Shown one piece after another: positions 32,267-41,017 of a DNA stretch of 43,471 bases; the first letter of the stretch is position 1, and every line of letters begins with the position of its first letter. The notes under the pieces were generated by a model that made no database searches, was not told the DNA's origin, and saw only the letters and a program-made list of their open reading frames with translations. Origin of the DNA: JAPLST01 sp964397565 (GTDB lineage: Bacteria > Auribacterota > UBA3054 > JAPLST01); contig CAYNJC010000036.1 of assembly GCA_964397565.1 (NCBI GenBank), positions 1 to 43,471 on the forward strand, read 5' to 3'. The translations under genes were made by a program, and so were the position numbers.

Positions 32267-33430
32267 CCCTCGATCTTGACCAGTTTGTTTTGCACGTTAT
32301 AATAATAGCAACTTGTCACGTTTTTGACAATACTCGTGACCAAGTTGCCGGCCAGATCATACCAGTAGCGCGACGAGGCCGATTGCGAGCCGCGCCAGAT
32401 GTTGGTCATCTTGTTGGCAATCGAGTAGCCATAAGATTCATGGATGCCTTGGCCGGTCGTGACCGCGCTGATACGATTCTGTGTATTGTCATAGGTGTAA
32501 GTATTTGGTGGTCCCTCTTCCCATTCACCTGAGTTGAGCCATTCGGTTTCCTCAGTCAATTGATCGCGGCTGTCGTATTCGTAAACAAAACGGCGCTCGA
32601 TGCCGCTGATGGTTTCGTGCATGCCGCTGATCTGCTTGGCGTTGTTGTATTGGTAGGTGACGGTGCGATGACCGCCACCGCTGATGCTCGTTAGACGATT
32701 CTCAGTGTCATATGAGTGGAGGTGTAAGAGTATCTGGCTGCCGCTTTGGTAATATGTCTTCCAGGCGACTTTGCCGTTCTCGTTGTAGATGTAGTAACAG
32801 GACAGATCAAGTCCAGCCGGTGCCGCCCGCAAATTTGAGAGGCGATTCAGCCCGTCGTAGGTGTAGGTTGTAAAGACCAGTACAGTGCCTGGACTTGGTT
32901 TGTCGAAGGTCTGCGTGGTGATATTCCCAGCCAGGTCGAAGTTATGCAACAGGCTGTACTTGAGGGATGACGGCGAGGCGAGTTGGGTGAATCCGGCAAT
33001 ATTGCGATTGAGCCGGTCGTAGGCGTTGGTGAGCGTGCCGGCCCAGTCGGCGAGATTGGTCAGGTTGCCGACTTTGTCGTAGGCATAGGCGATGACCTGA
33101 TTGTCAAAACCGCCGTAGATGGAAGCCATGTTACAGGTTGAAGGTGTTAAGGTGTTAGGCACACAAGTGACGTCGGCAGGCATGGCGTCTTCGCTGGTGA
33201 AGGGCACGTACGCGGAGGCAATCACGCGGTCGAGCTTGTCATAGGCATTGGTGACGGCGACGCCACGCTCGTCAACCGCCCAGATTTGGCGATTGAAGTT
33301 TTCGAAACCGGCGGCGCGGGTGCTGCCGTCGGGGAAGCGCACGCCGGTCAGTTGCTCGTGACAGCAGAAATACTTGGTCGTGTTGCCGGCAGAACCCGAT
33401 GAGGAAAACTGCAAACTCCATGCCTGACCC
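32267..33430 (-). pseudogene. truncated Rhs core fragment 1a
   Basis: Starts at a sequence equal to the middle of the full-length Rhs protein (EQLTGVRFPDGSTRAAGFEN) and runs through YD-type repeats to YYYNVQNKLVKIEG. Upstream of the match comes GGGGTCAGGCATGGAGTT instead of Rhs sequence. The frame is intact within the fragment but has no proper start, N-terminal domain or tip. Identity to the full-length gene is high, so the copy is recent. Confidence 0.82.
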
Positions 33431-33490
33431 CGCTGCCGCCCCTCCATGCCTGACCCCGCTGCCGCCCTTGCTCCATTCACGCCTGACACC
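33421..33490. repeat. three TGCCTGACCCC-type motifs
   Basis: ATGCCTGACCCCGCTGCCGC occurs twice about 27 bp apart, followed by ACGCCTGACACC. The same word marks the edge of the fossil Rhs copy at 29139-29150 and the junction near 32214-32261. Words of this type are often seen beside IS200-like/REP-associated transposase genes; none is present here. Confidence 0.75.
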
Positions 33491-33557
33491 AATCTAACCC
33501 TTGCCCTGAGGCCAGTGCTCCTTCTGCCTTTGTGGAGGATTTATAGAGCGACATTGT

Positions 33558-34103
33558 TTACAGTCGCGCACTTACTCCAACGCATAGTTTTATTGAATTT
33601 GTGAACTGCTCTAAATATTTGTCCGGCTTGATAACAGTTACTCGAATGCCAAGATTGTTTAGAGATTTTCTATCAAACGGAATATCAAAATCCGTTAGAT
33701 ATACTTTATAATAATTGTACGTTTTACTCGGTTCCCCATATCCTCTTACTGTACCGATCATTTTTGTGAACAATAATTTGTTTTTACAATAAAGGTCAAG
33801 CTTTAATTCCCCGTTAAATGTTTCGCGTCGAGAAGCGATTTTACTATCGTCAAGAGTAAATTCAAGACAATACGTGGCTAAATATTTGGGTTTCCATGGA
33901 AAATATTTTGTATAACCTTCTTCATAAAACTTGAAATTGTCTATGACGACAGGATTGTATATGTCATCACTTCCCTTTGCTAACAGATGCATATTACGCA
34001 AGAGTAATGGAACCGGCAAGTAACCTTGTACTATCCAATGTACGCCCAATGGTACTATGACAAGCAGGAACACACTTGCGAATATTATAACAAAGAATTT
34101 CAT
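33558..34103 (-). CDS. candidate immunity protein for Rhs tip 2, 181 aa
   Basis: An AT-rich gene that begins 10 nt after the stop of Rhs module 2, with AGGAG placed before ATG 34103. One N-terminal membrane helix (MKFFVIIFASVFLLVIVPLG) is followed by a soluble domain rich in Tyr, Lys and Phe (KFYEEGYTKYFPWKPKYLA; YYKVYLTDFDIPF). No family recognised. Position, low GC and small size are those expected of a toxin-neutralising partner, here facing the periplasm from the inner membrane. The open frame before 34103 is the Lys-rich end of the toxin read in another frame. Confidence 0.6.
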   Translation of the reverse strand: MKFFVIIFASVFLLVIVPLGVHWIVQGYLPVPLLLRNMHLLAKGSDDIYNPVVIDNFKFYEEGYTKYFPWKPKYLATYCLEFTLDDSKIASRRETFNGELKLDLYCKNKLLFTKMIGTVRGYGEPSKTYNYYKVYLTDFDIPFDRKSLNNLGIRVTVIKPDKYLEQFTNSIKLCVGVSARL

Positions 34104-34113
34104 AATTACTCTC

Positions 34114-35322
34114 CTATTTATTATTTTTCTCTTTCTTTTCTTTTTCTGCTGCTTTTTGTGCTTTCTTCTCCGCATCTTTTATTTTCTTATATTCATTGCG
34201 CAATCTTGCACACCAATCTTGACAATTATTCTTTGTTTTGCCATGGCCGCCCAAAAGAGAGTACTCGCCATCTTTGACATTTTCAAGAGCTTTTCGCATT
34301 GTATCGTCATCATATTGTTGATGATCCATTGAGAAGTTTGCTTGATTTTCATCATGCCTTCTTCCATCTTTAAAAAAGCCAACATTATCACCAGTTCCAT
34401 CTTCAAAAAAGCCGTGCTCATGGACTGTTTCAGCATTCAACGGGTCAGCAAGAGCACTAACTACAATACTCGCTACAGGACCAAGAAGCGCGGTAGTAGT
34501 AGTAGGAGATGTCCAGTTAATGCCATGGCTGCCATTTAGCGGTCGTGTGCCAAATCTAAACAAGCCAAGAGCATCTATGAAATTAAGCGCATTATTCCCG
34601 CAGAACTGGTAGAGGTTTGGCGAGTCTTGGTAGTCAATCGGGTCGCGCTGGGTCCATCTTCCAGCGATCGGATCGTAGACGCGATAGGCGTACAGGTACA
34701 ATTTTGCGTCCAGCAGGTATTCCTTGGTCGAGAACGTGTAGCGCGGAGTGAACGGACCAGTCGCTGCATAGCAGTTGCCGAAGGCGTCGTAGCGGAAGGT
34801 GCTGTTGGCCGCGCCGTCAGGATTGAGCACAACCAGGGTGTCACCGCGATGATTGCTCAGGTAGTAGTGAGGTTTGGCTGGCGAATCCAGCACTTCCACT
34901 TCCGCAATAACGTCACCAATACCTTCAGCGACACCCAGCCCGCGCACGTACCAGCGCGTCATCTCACTGTTGCTGTTGAACTCCGCCAGCGTGACGGGGC
35001 CTTGGCACGCATCATAACGCCAAACCAATGAATTGGTGCTTGGGCCTATGCCGACCGCGATCCGTTCGTTGCGCGAGTTGTAGCGGAACTCGTTGACGAA
35101 ATTCGTCCCGACAATCTTGACCAGTTTGTTTTGCACGTTGTAATAATAGCAATTCGTGACGTTTTTGACAATGCTCGTGACCAAGTTGCCGGCGAGATCA
35201 TACCAGTAGCGTGACGAGGCCGATTGCGACCCGCGCCAGATGTTGGTCATCTTGTTGGCAATGGTCTTGCAATAGCTATACCCTGTGACCGTTTTTTTGT
35301 TATTTATGTCATTGTATGTCAA
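34114..35322 (-). CDS. orphan Rhs C-terminal module 2 with toxin-like tip
   Basis: About 250 residues of Rhs core (from TIANKMTNIWRGSQSASSRY) nearly identical to the full-length gene, then NFIDALG at the usual cleavage position and a 149-residue tip of different base composition. The tip has GFFEDGTGDNVGFFKDGRRH and YSLLGGHGKTKNNCQDWCAR and ends in a Lys/Glu run. The NNCQDW string recurs in Rhs tips I have seen and could mark a papain-like cysteine centre, which is inference. There is no signal peptide or N-terminal domain, so on its own it is silent unless it recombines into the main gene. The first 21 residues come from flanking sequence. Confidence 0.75.
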   Translation of the reverse strand: MTYNDINNKKTVTGYSYCKTIANKMTNIWRGSQSASSRYWYDLAGNLVTSIVKNVTNCYYYNVQNKLVKIVGTNFVNEFRYNSRNERIAVGIGPSTNSLVWRYDACQGPVTLAEFNSNSEMTRWYVRGLGVAEGIGDVIAEVEVLDSPAKPHYYLSNHRGDTLVVLNPDGAANSTFRYDAFGNCYAATGPFTPRYTFSTKEYLLDAKLYLYAYRVYDPIAGRWTQRDPIDYQDSPNLYQFCGNNALNFIDALGLFRFGTRPLNGSHGINWTSPTTTTALLGPVASIVVSALADPLNAETVHEHGFFEDGTGDNVGFFKDGRRHDENQANFSMDHQQYDDDTMRKALENVKDGEYSLLGGHGKTKNNCQDWCARLRNEYKKIKDAEKKAQKAAEKEKKEKNNK

Positions 35323-35349
35323 TTCTAAAGGCCGGACACAATCCGTCCC
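35323..35349. repeat. GGGGACGGATTGTGTCCGG boundary motif
   Basis: Reading on the minus strand, this lies between the stop of the candidate immunity gene 3 and the first bases of Rhs module 2. Strings of this type, like GGGGTCAGGC, are commonly linked to IS200/REP-type elements. It marks the upstream end of module 2. Confidence 0.6.
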
Positions 35350-36363
35350 CTATTTCACATCAACACTAATCGCCACAGATTCCGTTTTTGCATTTGTGCG
35401 TATATTAAGCAAAGATATATCATAACCAGCGCACAATTCATTGGCAGAATCCCTGTCTAACAACATAATATAGTTCACGTCTTCACCAAGAAATGCTTTT
35501 GCCTTACTTTCACCATTCTGCTTCAAGTCAATCTCGTATCTTGGCCTGCTGCCTAATTCCAATGCAGCCCAGTCGTTGGTTATGTACGATCTTACCATAT
35601 AATCTATATAATCGTTGGTTGCATAAATGCGAGTTTTCACTATATTACTCGTTGACGAGTTCATCCAGTGTAGCACCAGCTTACTGTCTTGTATTGCCTT
35701 GCTTAATGTCGCGTAGGCAGGGAAAAAGTGATTCCACGTGAAATGCGGCGTTTTGCCCACGCAGGGATTGTACCATAGGACCTGTGTTTGCTGCTTCCCT
35801 AGCATAGACCTAAGTGTGAGCACCAGAGAATATGGCAGCAAATTATAGCTTCCAAGATCAGTACTGACAATAGAAAACTCATTTGTGAGTTTGTTGTAGC
35901 CCGCCAGTGTGCCCGCCTGTCTCAGGGCTTGCTGGCCACGCAAATATTCAATCATAGTGCGGTTGTAATCATAAGCATATAATTTTATTATTGTAAGCAA
36001 GCGCTCTTCTTCGTATCCTTTTGTGTGGTAATCTGCGACATTGATGTGACCCTTATTAGTAAATTCCAAATCTTCTGTACTGACCCCGGGTAATTCCAAG
36101 CCATAGCACAATATTCCAAGCAAGCGATAGTCACCTATACTAAACATTTCAGCTGCATCATTATATGGATTAGCTTTCTCTAACTGATGCATTCCCATTA
36201 CTCGATCTGTTGCTGATGAATATACCATTGCAGAGCATGTGAGTATTCTGGATAGAGCATTGCTGGTAAGCGCACTCTGGGTTTCGTTCACCGAGTTCAT
36301 ATCGCACCATCCTATTCCAAATGAACCGGCGTATAATAAATATATGATGAGTCTGTTCTTCAT
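35350..36363 (-). CDS. candidate exported immunity protein for the main Rhs toxin, 337 aa
   Basis: Follows the full-length rhs gene by about 46 bp. It begins at ATG 36363 after AAGG; a TTG six bases earlier is also open. A signal peptide is present (MKNRLIIYLLYAGSFGIGWC), with Cys near the cleavage point. The body is mixed alpha/beta and AT-rich (YNDAAEMFSIGDYRLLGILC; SYNLLPYSLVLTLRSMLGKQ). No family recognised. Gene order, base composition and export match an immunity partner acting outside the cytoplasm, but it is longer than most and could have another role. Confidence 0.55.
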   Translation of the reverse strand: MKNRLIIYLLYAGSFGIGWCDMNSVNETQSALTSNALSRILTCSAMVYSSATDRVMGMHQLEKANPYNDAAEMFSIGDYRLLGILCYGLELPGVSTEDLEFTNKGHINVADYHTKGYEEERLLTIIKLYAYDYNRTMIEYLRGQQALRQAGTLAGYNKLTNEFSIVSTDLGSYNLLPYSLVLTLRSMLGKQQTQVLWYNPCVGKTPHFTWNHFFPAYATLSKAIQDSKLVLHWMNSSTSNIVKTRIYATNDYIDYMVRSYITNDWAALELGSRPRYEIDLKQNGESKAKAFLGEDVNYIMLLDRDSANELCAGYDISLLNIRTNAKTESVAISVDVK

Positions 36364-36409
36364 AAACAACCTTGGTTAAGTTCTAAATACAAATAAGTTG
36401 TCAGCGAGC

Positions 36410-39400
36410 TTAATTGCGCTCCGGAATTTTCGATCCATGTGACATTGGGTCGCGGTCGTTTTTGTGAGTGCCTTCCATCTGACTCATGACTTTGTTTTCA
36501 TTCTCGTTTATATTCTCATACTCATTTTTCGTCGGATTAGAAAAGTGACCAAGTTCATGGGCAATCAAACGCTCTGCATTTAGCGGAGCATACAGACTTT
36601 CGTCTTTTTCCGACTTGGGATCCCTAGGTGTTTCTAGTTTGTATAGTTGGTGCTTGGGCATCTTTGGATCAATAACTATTGTCAGTGACTTCCCATCTGC
36701 GCTTTCCGTTACGCCAGCTTTGTTCTTTTCATCCGAACTCATTATTATTATGCTTTCATATTTCTTGTTCAATGCATCATGAAGCTGTTTTCCTCTCTCT
36801 GTTCCTACCACTTTGTCATATGCCTCTTTGAAGGTGGCTGCTACATTCCAAGTGGCATCACCCAAGGGATCCACCATATTAATCGGATTGTTTCGACAGA
36901 AGCAATACAGGTTGATAGAGTCCTCGTAGTCAATCGGGTCGCGCTGGGTCCAGCGGCCGGCCACGGGATCGTAGACGCGATAGGCGTACAGGTACAAATG
37001 CGTGTCCGACAGGTATTCCTTGGTCGAGAACGTGTAACGCGGAGTGAATGGACCGGTTTTCTCGTAGCAGTTACCGAACGCGTCGTAGCGGAATGTGCTA
37101 TTCGCTGCACCATCGGGATTCAACACCACCAGCGTGTCGCCGCGATGATTGCTCAAGTAGTAATGCGGCTTCGGAGTCTGGCCAGTCATATCGACTTCGG
37201 CAATAACGTCACCTATGCCTTGGGCTACGCCCAAGCCGCGCACATACCACCGCGTCATACTACTGTTACTGTCAAACTCCGCCAAAGTCACCGGGCCTTG
37301 GCATGCGTCGTACCGCCACGACATAGAACTGCCGTTCACGCTTGTGCCCAACGCGATCCGTTCGTTGCGCGAGTTGTACTTGAACTCGTTCACGAAGTTC
37401 GTCCCGACAATCTTGACCAGTTTGTTTTGCACGTTGTAATAATAGCAATTCGTGACGTTTTTGACAATGCTGGTGGCCAAGTTGCCGGCAAGATCATACC
37501 AGTAGCGCGATGAGGCCGACTGCGAGCCTCGCCATATGTTGGTCATCTTGTTGGCAATCGAGTAGCCATACGTCTCGTTGACTGTTCCGCCTCGAACAGC
37601 CGCAACGCGGTTTTGGGCATGGTCATACGTGTAGGTGTTCGGCGGGCCTTCAAGCCAGCCATCTGGGTCCTCAACATGGGTCAATTCGACCTCGCGGGTC
37701 AACTGGTCGCGATTGTCGTACTGATACTCGAATTGCCGCTCCGTGCCACTGATGGTTTCGTGCATGCTGACGATCTGCTGGGCGTTGTTGTAGCTATAGC
37801 TGACAGAGCAGTGTACGCCGTTGACAGCGATCAGTCTATTTTCACCATCATACGAGTATGACGGCGCTGTTTTGTACGCGCCGTTTTCGTAATAGAGCTT
37901 ATTGTCAAGCTTGCCATTTGCATTGTAGTGGTAGAGGCATGAGATATTGAGATCTAACGGCATGCCGTGCACGACTTTGAGCCGATTGAGTTCATCATAG
38001 GTGTAGGTTGTAAAGACCATTAGCCTGCCTGGACTTGGTTTGTCGAAGGTCTGCGTGGTGATATTCCCGGCTAAGTCGAAGTTATGCAACAGGCTGTACT
38101 TGAGGGATGACGGAGAGGCACATTCAGTGAAAGCACAGACGCTGCGGTTGAGGTGGTCGTAAGCGTTGGTGAGCGTGCCGGCCCAGTCGGCGAGATTGGT
38201 CAGGTTGCCAACCTTGTCATAGGCGTAGCTGATGACTTGGTTGTCGAAGCCGCCGTAGATGAGGGACCAGTTACACGTTGAAGGTGTTAGGCTGGCAGGT
38301 ACAGACGTGACATCCGCAGGCATTTCGTTTTCGGTTGTGAACGGCACGTAGGCCGAGGCGATTACGCGGTCGAGTTTGTCGTAGGCGTTGGTGACGGCGA
38401 CGCCGCGCTCGTCAACCGCCCAGATTTGGCGATTGAAGTTGTCAAAGCCGGCGGCGCGCGTGCTGCCGTCGGGGAAGCGCACGCCGGTCAATTGCTCGCG
38501 GCAATAGAAATACTCGGTCGTGTTAGCGGCGGCGTCCATGAGCTTGCTGACGAGGTTGCCGGTGTACTCTTTCTTGACCCAGTCGTTGTTAGGATAGTCC
38601 ACGCGGACGAGATGACCGGCGTCGTCGTAAGTGTTGTCCGTCCAGCGACCGGCGCGGTCGCGCACGCGGACGGGATACCCGGCGGCGTTGAAGACGTTTG
38701 AGACATACGTGCCGTCAGGAAAACGGGTCGCCGTTGTGCGATCCATGATGTCGTACGTATTTGTGGTGGCATAGCGGGCGGAATCGCTGTTGCCGGGCGC
38801 GTTGACGACGATCTGGCGGCCGAGGGCGTCATAAGAGTAGGTGGTGACGCGGTCTTCAGCATCACGGGTGGCGACGAGGAAGCCGCAGTCGCTGGCGGAT
38901 GGTTCTTCATTGTCGTAGGAGGAAACCGGACCGGCGGTTCGATTGATGGAGTAGAAGCTGCGGCTGATGCGGCCGAGCGGGTCGAAGGATGTGATGACCT
39001 GGCCGGCGGTGTTGTACAGATTCGAGCTGGTGCGGTTGAATGTGTTGTCGCCGCAATCTTCGATAGTGACGAGCAGATTGCCGCAAGCGTCGTAGATATT
39101 GCTGCTGATGACGCCGCGCGGGTCTGAGACGCAGGTCTGGTCGAGCTTGTTGGGCGCGTAGAAATAGCACGTGTTGTTGTTATAGGGGTCGGTGGCGCTG
39201 GTCAGGTTGTCGTGGTCGTCGTAGGCGAAGCTGGTGGTATCACTCGGACCATCGAGGCCAGTTGGGTAGCGTACGACGGATGTGTAGCGGAAGCGGCTGT
39301 CGAGCGCATAGTGATGCTGTTTGTAGGTGTCAAGCGTGTTATCGGTTTCGCAGCCGTACCATTGCAGCGCGCGCATGTTGAGGATGAGCGCGTAGTATTT

Positions 39401-41017
39401 TTGATTTATGGTGCCAGTGTCGGTCGTGGTTTGCATGACGGCGCTGCCTGTGCGCGTGTGCATGTCATATGAGAAACCGGTGCGTTCATAGGTCTGTGTC
39501 GCTGCGCCGCCATTGACAATAACAAGGATTTTTGTGGGCTCGTATTTTTGCGTTTCGCGCTCGTTGCCGTTCCACACCCAGTTGACATACTCCACGCTGG
39601 TGGTGCCGGCGGGCGAGATCATGGAACTGATGCAGGGCAGGTTGTACTGAGAACCTTCGGGTTGAATTCCGATATAGTGATACTGAACCGCGCCACCGTC
39701 GGGCAAAATCACTTTGGAGAGCAGCGTGGCGGAGAATTGCCCGGCGTAGACCACGATGTTGGTATAGAAGAACAGTGCGGTGCGCACGGCAACGCCGTCC
39801 ACGCAGTGCAGGGCTTGGGTGACAAAGCCGTTGTTGTCCGCCTCGAATTTGACAGCGACGGTGTTGCGATTGTTCGAGATGATGGTGGGGATGCACAGGC
39901 CGGCGTGGGTGAGCTCGGGCTGCGAACTCACTGTGTAGCCGGCGGGCACGTTGCGTGCCGCTTGATAGGAGAAATGCAGGCTGTTGGTGTTGCGGTCGTA
40001 AATGATGCGCGGCCAGTAGCAGGTGCGCGCGTCATCACTTGGATTAGCCTCGGTTATTTGAAGAAGGGGGGCGTTATTAAAATCAACCTGCTGCCCGGAA
40101 GGCCAGAAGGTGATGCGATCATTGGCATAGTCGGCGCGCGTCAGTGGCTCGGCTAACGCCACATTGTTCGAGATGACAAACGAGGCCGAGGGCAATGTGC
40201 CGCCCGAGAACGAGAAGGTGTGTTCGGACTCGATCGGGTCAGTGTTGATGAAGCGCTCCGCGCAGGGGGTGAGATTGTCGGACCAGCCATAGCCGAAAGG
40301 CGAGGGCGAGAAAGAAACACTGCTGGATGAGAGCGTTCTAGAGACCGTCGCGGGCGAGAAGGTGAGATTCAGCGACAAGTCAAACGCGCCGCCGGGCAAG
40401 GGCACCGGCAGCACATACTGAGACACAGCGGGCGTGATGGATACGTTATTCACGGCGACGTTTGGCTCAAACGACGGCTTGGCGCCATTGTCGGCGTCAT
40501 CACCCTTGGGGCGCGGGTCGGCGTAATTGATCCAGATGGCGGGCTTGCTTTGGCGCACGCGCCGGCTAGGATCGGGTGTGACCGTAATGGTTTTGGTGGG
40601 CGTATAAATGGCTTTGTTTCCGTTGTTGTCATAGGTCACTGTGCACGACAGCACAAGATTGCACATGGTGGGGTGGGCTGAGACTCTTACGGTCTGGCTG
40701 TGTTCATCGTAGAGTATGGCGCTGCCACTTACCTTATGCCACTCATAGGTGCAATCTTGTGGATGCTCGCTGGGATTCGCGGTGTAGTATTCCGTCTGCC
40801 GTTCCATGATGCTTGACGCGCCGTTGATGCCCACGCTAAAACTGACGTTGGCGTAGGCGGCCGGGCAGATGCCGCTGACCGCGCTGGCCAGCACACGCAA
40901 TGCGCCGTGCGCCATGCTGACGCACGCCTCGGCGGTGGAGTGCGGGCCGCAGGCCATGCACAGTGAGAGATAGCAGATCAGCAGTGATGTTCTTGTTAGC
41001 CCGCGATGTGTTCGCAT
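36410..41017 (-). CDS. full-length YD-repeat (Rhs) toxin with metallopeptidase tip, 1535 aa
   Basis: A secreted polymorphic toxin. ATG 41017 is preceded by AGGGAG and opens a signal peptide (MRTHRGLTRTSLLICYLSLC, then MACGPHSTAEA). Residues about 30-130 look Ig-like (CTYEWHKVSGSA; LVLSCTVTYDNNGN). A long beta-rich shell with YD repeats follows (YDALGRQIVVNAPGN, YDKLDRVIAS) and the classic Rhs core YTFSTKEYLSDTHLYLYAYR. The junction is NPINMVDPLG. The 149-residue tip carries LIAHELGHFSNP: HELGH is a zinc-peptidase H-E-x-x-H site (36559-36545), with acidic residues downstream in NENENKV as the possible third ligand. The gene overlaps the upstream gene by 22 bp. No PAAR or VgrG is present, so export is Sec-based. 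Confidence 0.9.
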   Translation of the reverse strand: MRTHRGLTRTSLLICYLSLCMACGPHSTAEACVSMAHGALRVLASAVSGICPAAYANVSFSVGINGASSIMERQTEYYTANPSEHPQDCTYEWHKVSGSAILYDEHSQTVRVSAHPTMCNLVLSCTVTYDNNGNKAIYTPTKTITVTPDPSRRVRQSKPAIWINYADPRPKGDDADNGAKPSFEPNVAVNNVSITPAVSQYVLPVPLPGGAFDLSLNLTFSPATVSRTLSSSSVSFSPSPFGYGWSDNLTPCAERFINTDPIESEHTFSFSGGTLPSASFVISNNVALAEPLTRADYANDRITFWPSGQQVDFNNAPLLQITEANPSDDARTCYWPRIIYDRNTNSLHFSYQAARNVPAGYTVSSQPELTHAGLCIPTIISNNRNTVAVKFEADNNGFVTQALHCVDGVAVRTALFFYTNIVVYAGQFSATLLSKVILPDGGAVQYHYIGIQPEGSQYNLPCISSMISPAGTTSVEYVNWVWNGNERETQKYEPTKILVIVNGGAATQTYERTGFSYDMHTRTGSAVMQTTTDTGTINQKYYALILNMRALQWYGCETDNTLDTYKQHHYALDSRFRYTSVVRYPTGLDGPSDTTSFAYDDHDNLTSATDPYNNNTCYFYAPNKLDQTCVSDPRGVISSNIYDACGNLLVTIEDCGDNTFNRTSSNLYNTAGQVITSFDPLGRISRSFYSINRTAGPVSSYDNEEPSASDCGFLVATRDAEDRVTTYSYDALGRQIVVNAPGNSDSARYATTNTYDIMDRTTATRFPDGTYVSNVFNAAGYPVRVRDRAGRWTDNTYDDAGHLVRVDYPNNDWVKKEYTGNLVSKLMDAAANTTEYFYCREQLTGVRFPDGSTRAAGFDNFNRQIWAVDERGVAVTNAYDKLDRVIASAYVPFTTENEMPADVTSVPASLTPSTCNWSLIYGGFDNQVISYAYDKVGNLTNLADWAGTLTNAYDHLNRSVCAFTECASPSSLKYSLLHNFDLAGNITTQTFDKPSPGRLMVFTTYTYDELNRLKVVHGMPLDLNISCLYHYNANGKLDNKLYYENGAYKTAPSYSYDGENRLIAVNGVHCSVSYSYNNAQQIVSMHETISGTERQFEYQYDNRDQLTREVELTHVEDPDGWLEGPPNTYTYDHAQNRVAAVRGGTVNETYGYSIANKMTNIWRGSQSASSRYWYDLAGNLATSIVKNVTNCYYYNVQNKLVKIVGTNFVNEFKYNSRNERIALGTSVNGSSMSWRYDACQGPVTLAEFDSNSSMTRWYVRGLGVAQGIGDVIAEVDMTGQTPKPHYYLSNHRGDTLVVLNPDGAANSTFRYDAFGNCYEKTGPFTPRYTFSTKEYLSDTHLYLYAYRVYDPVAGRWTQRDPIDYEDSINLYCFCRNNPINMVDPLGDATWNVAATFKEAYDKVVGTERGKQLHDALNKKYESIIIMSSDEKNKAGVTESADGKSLTIVIDPKMPKHQLYKLETPRDPKSEKDESLYAPLNAERLIAHELGHFSNPTKNEYENINENENKVMSQMEGTHKNDRDPMSHGSKIPERN

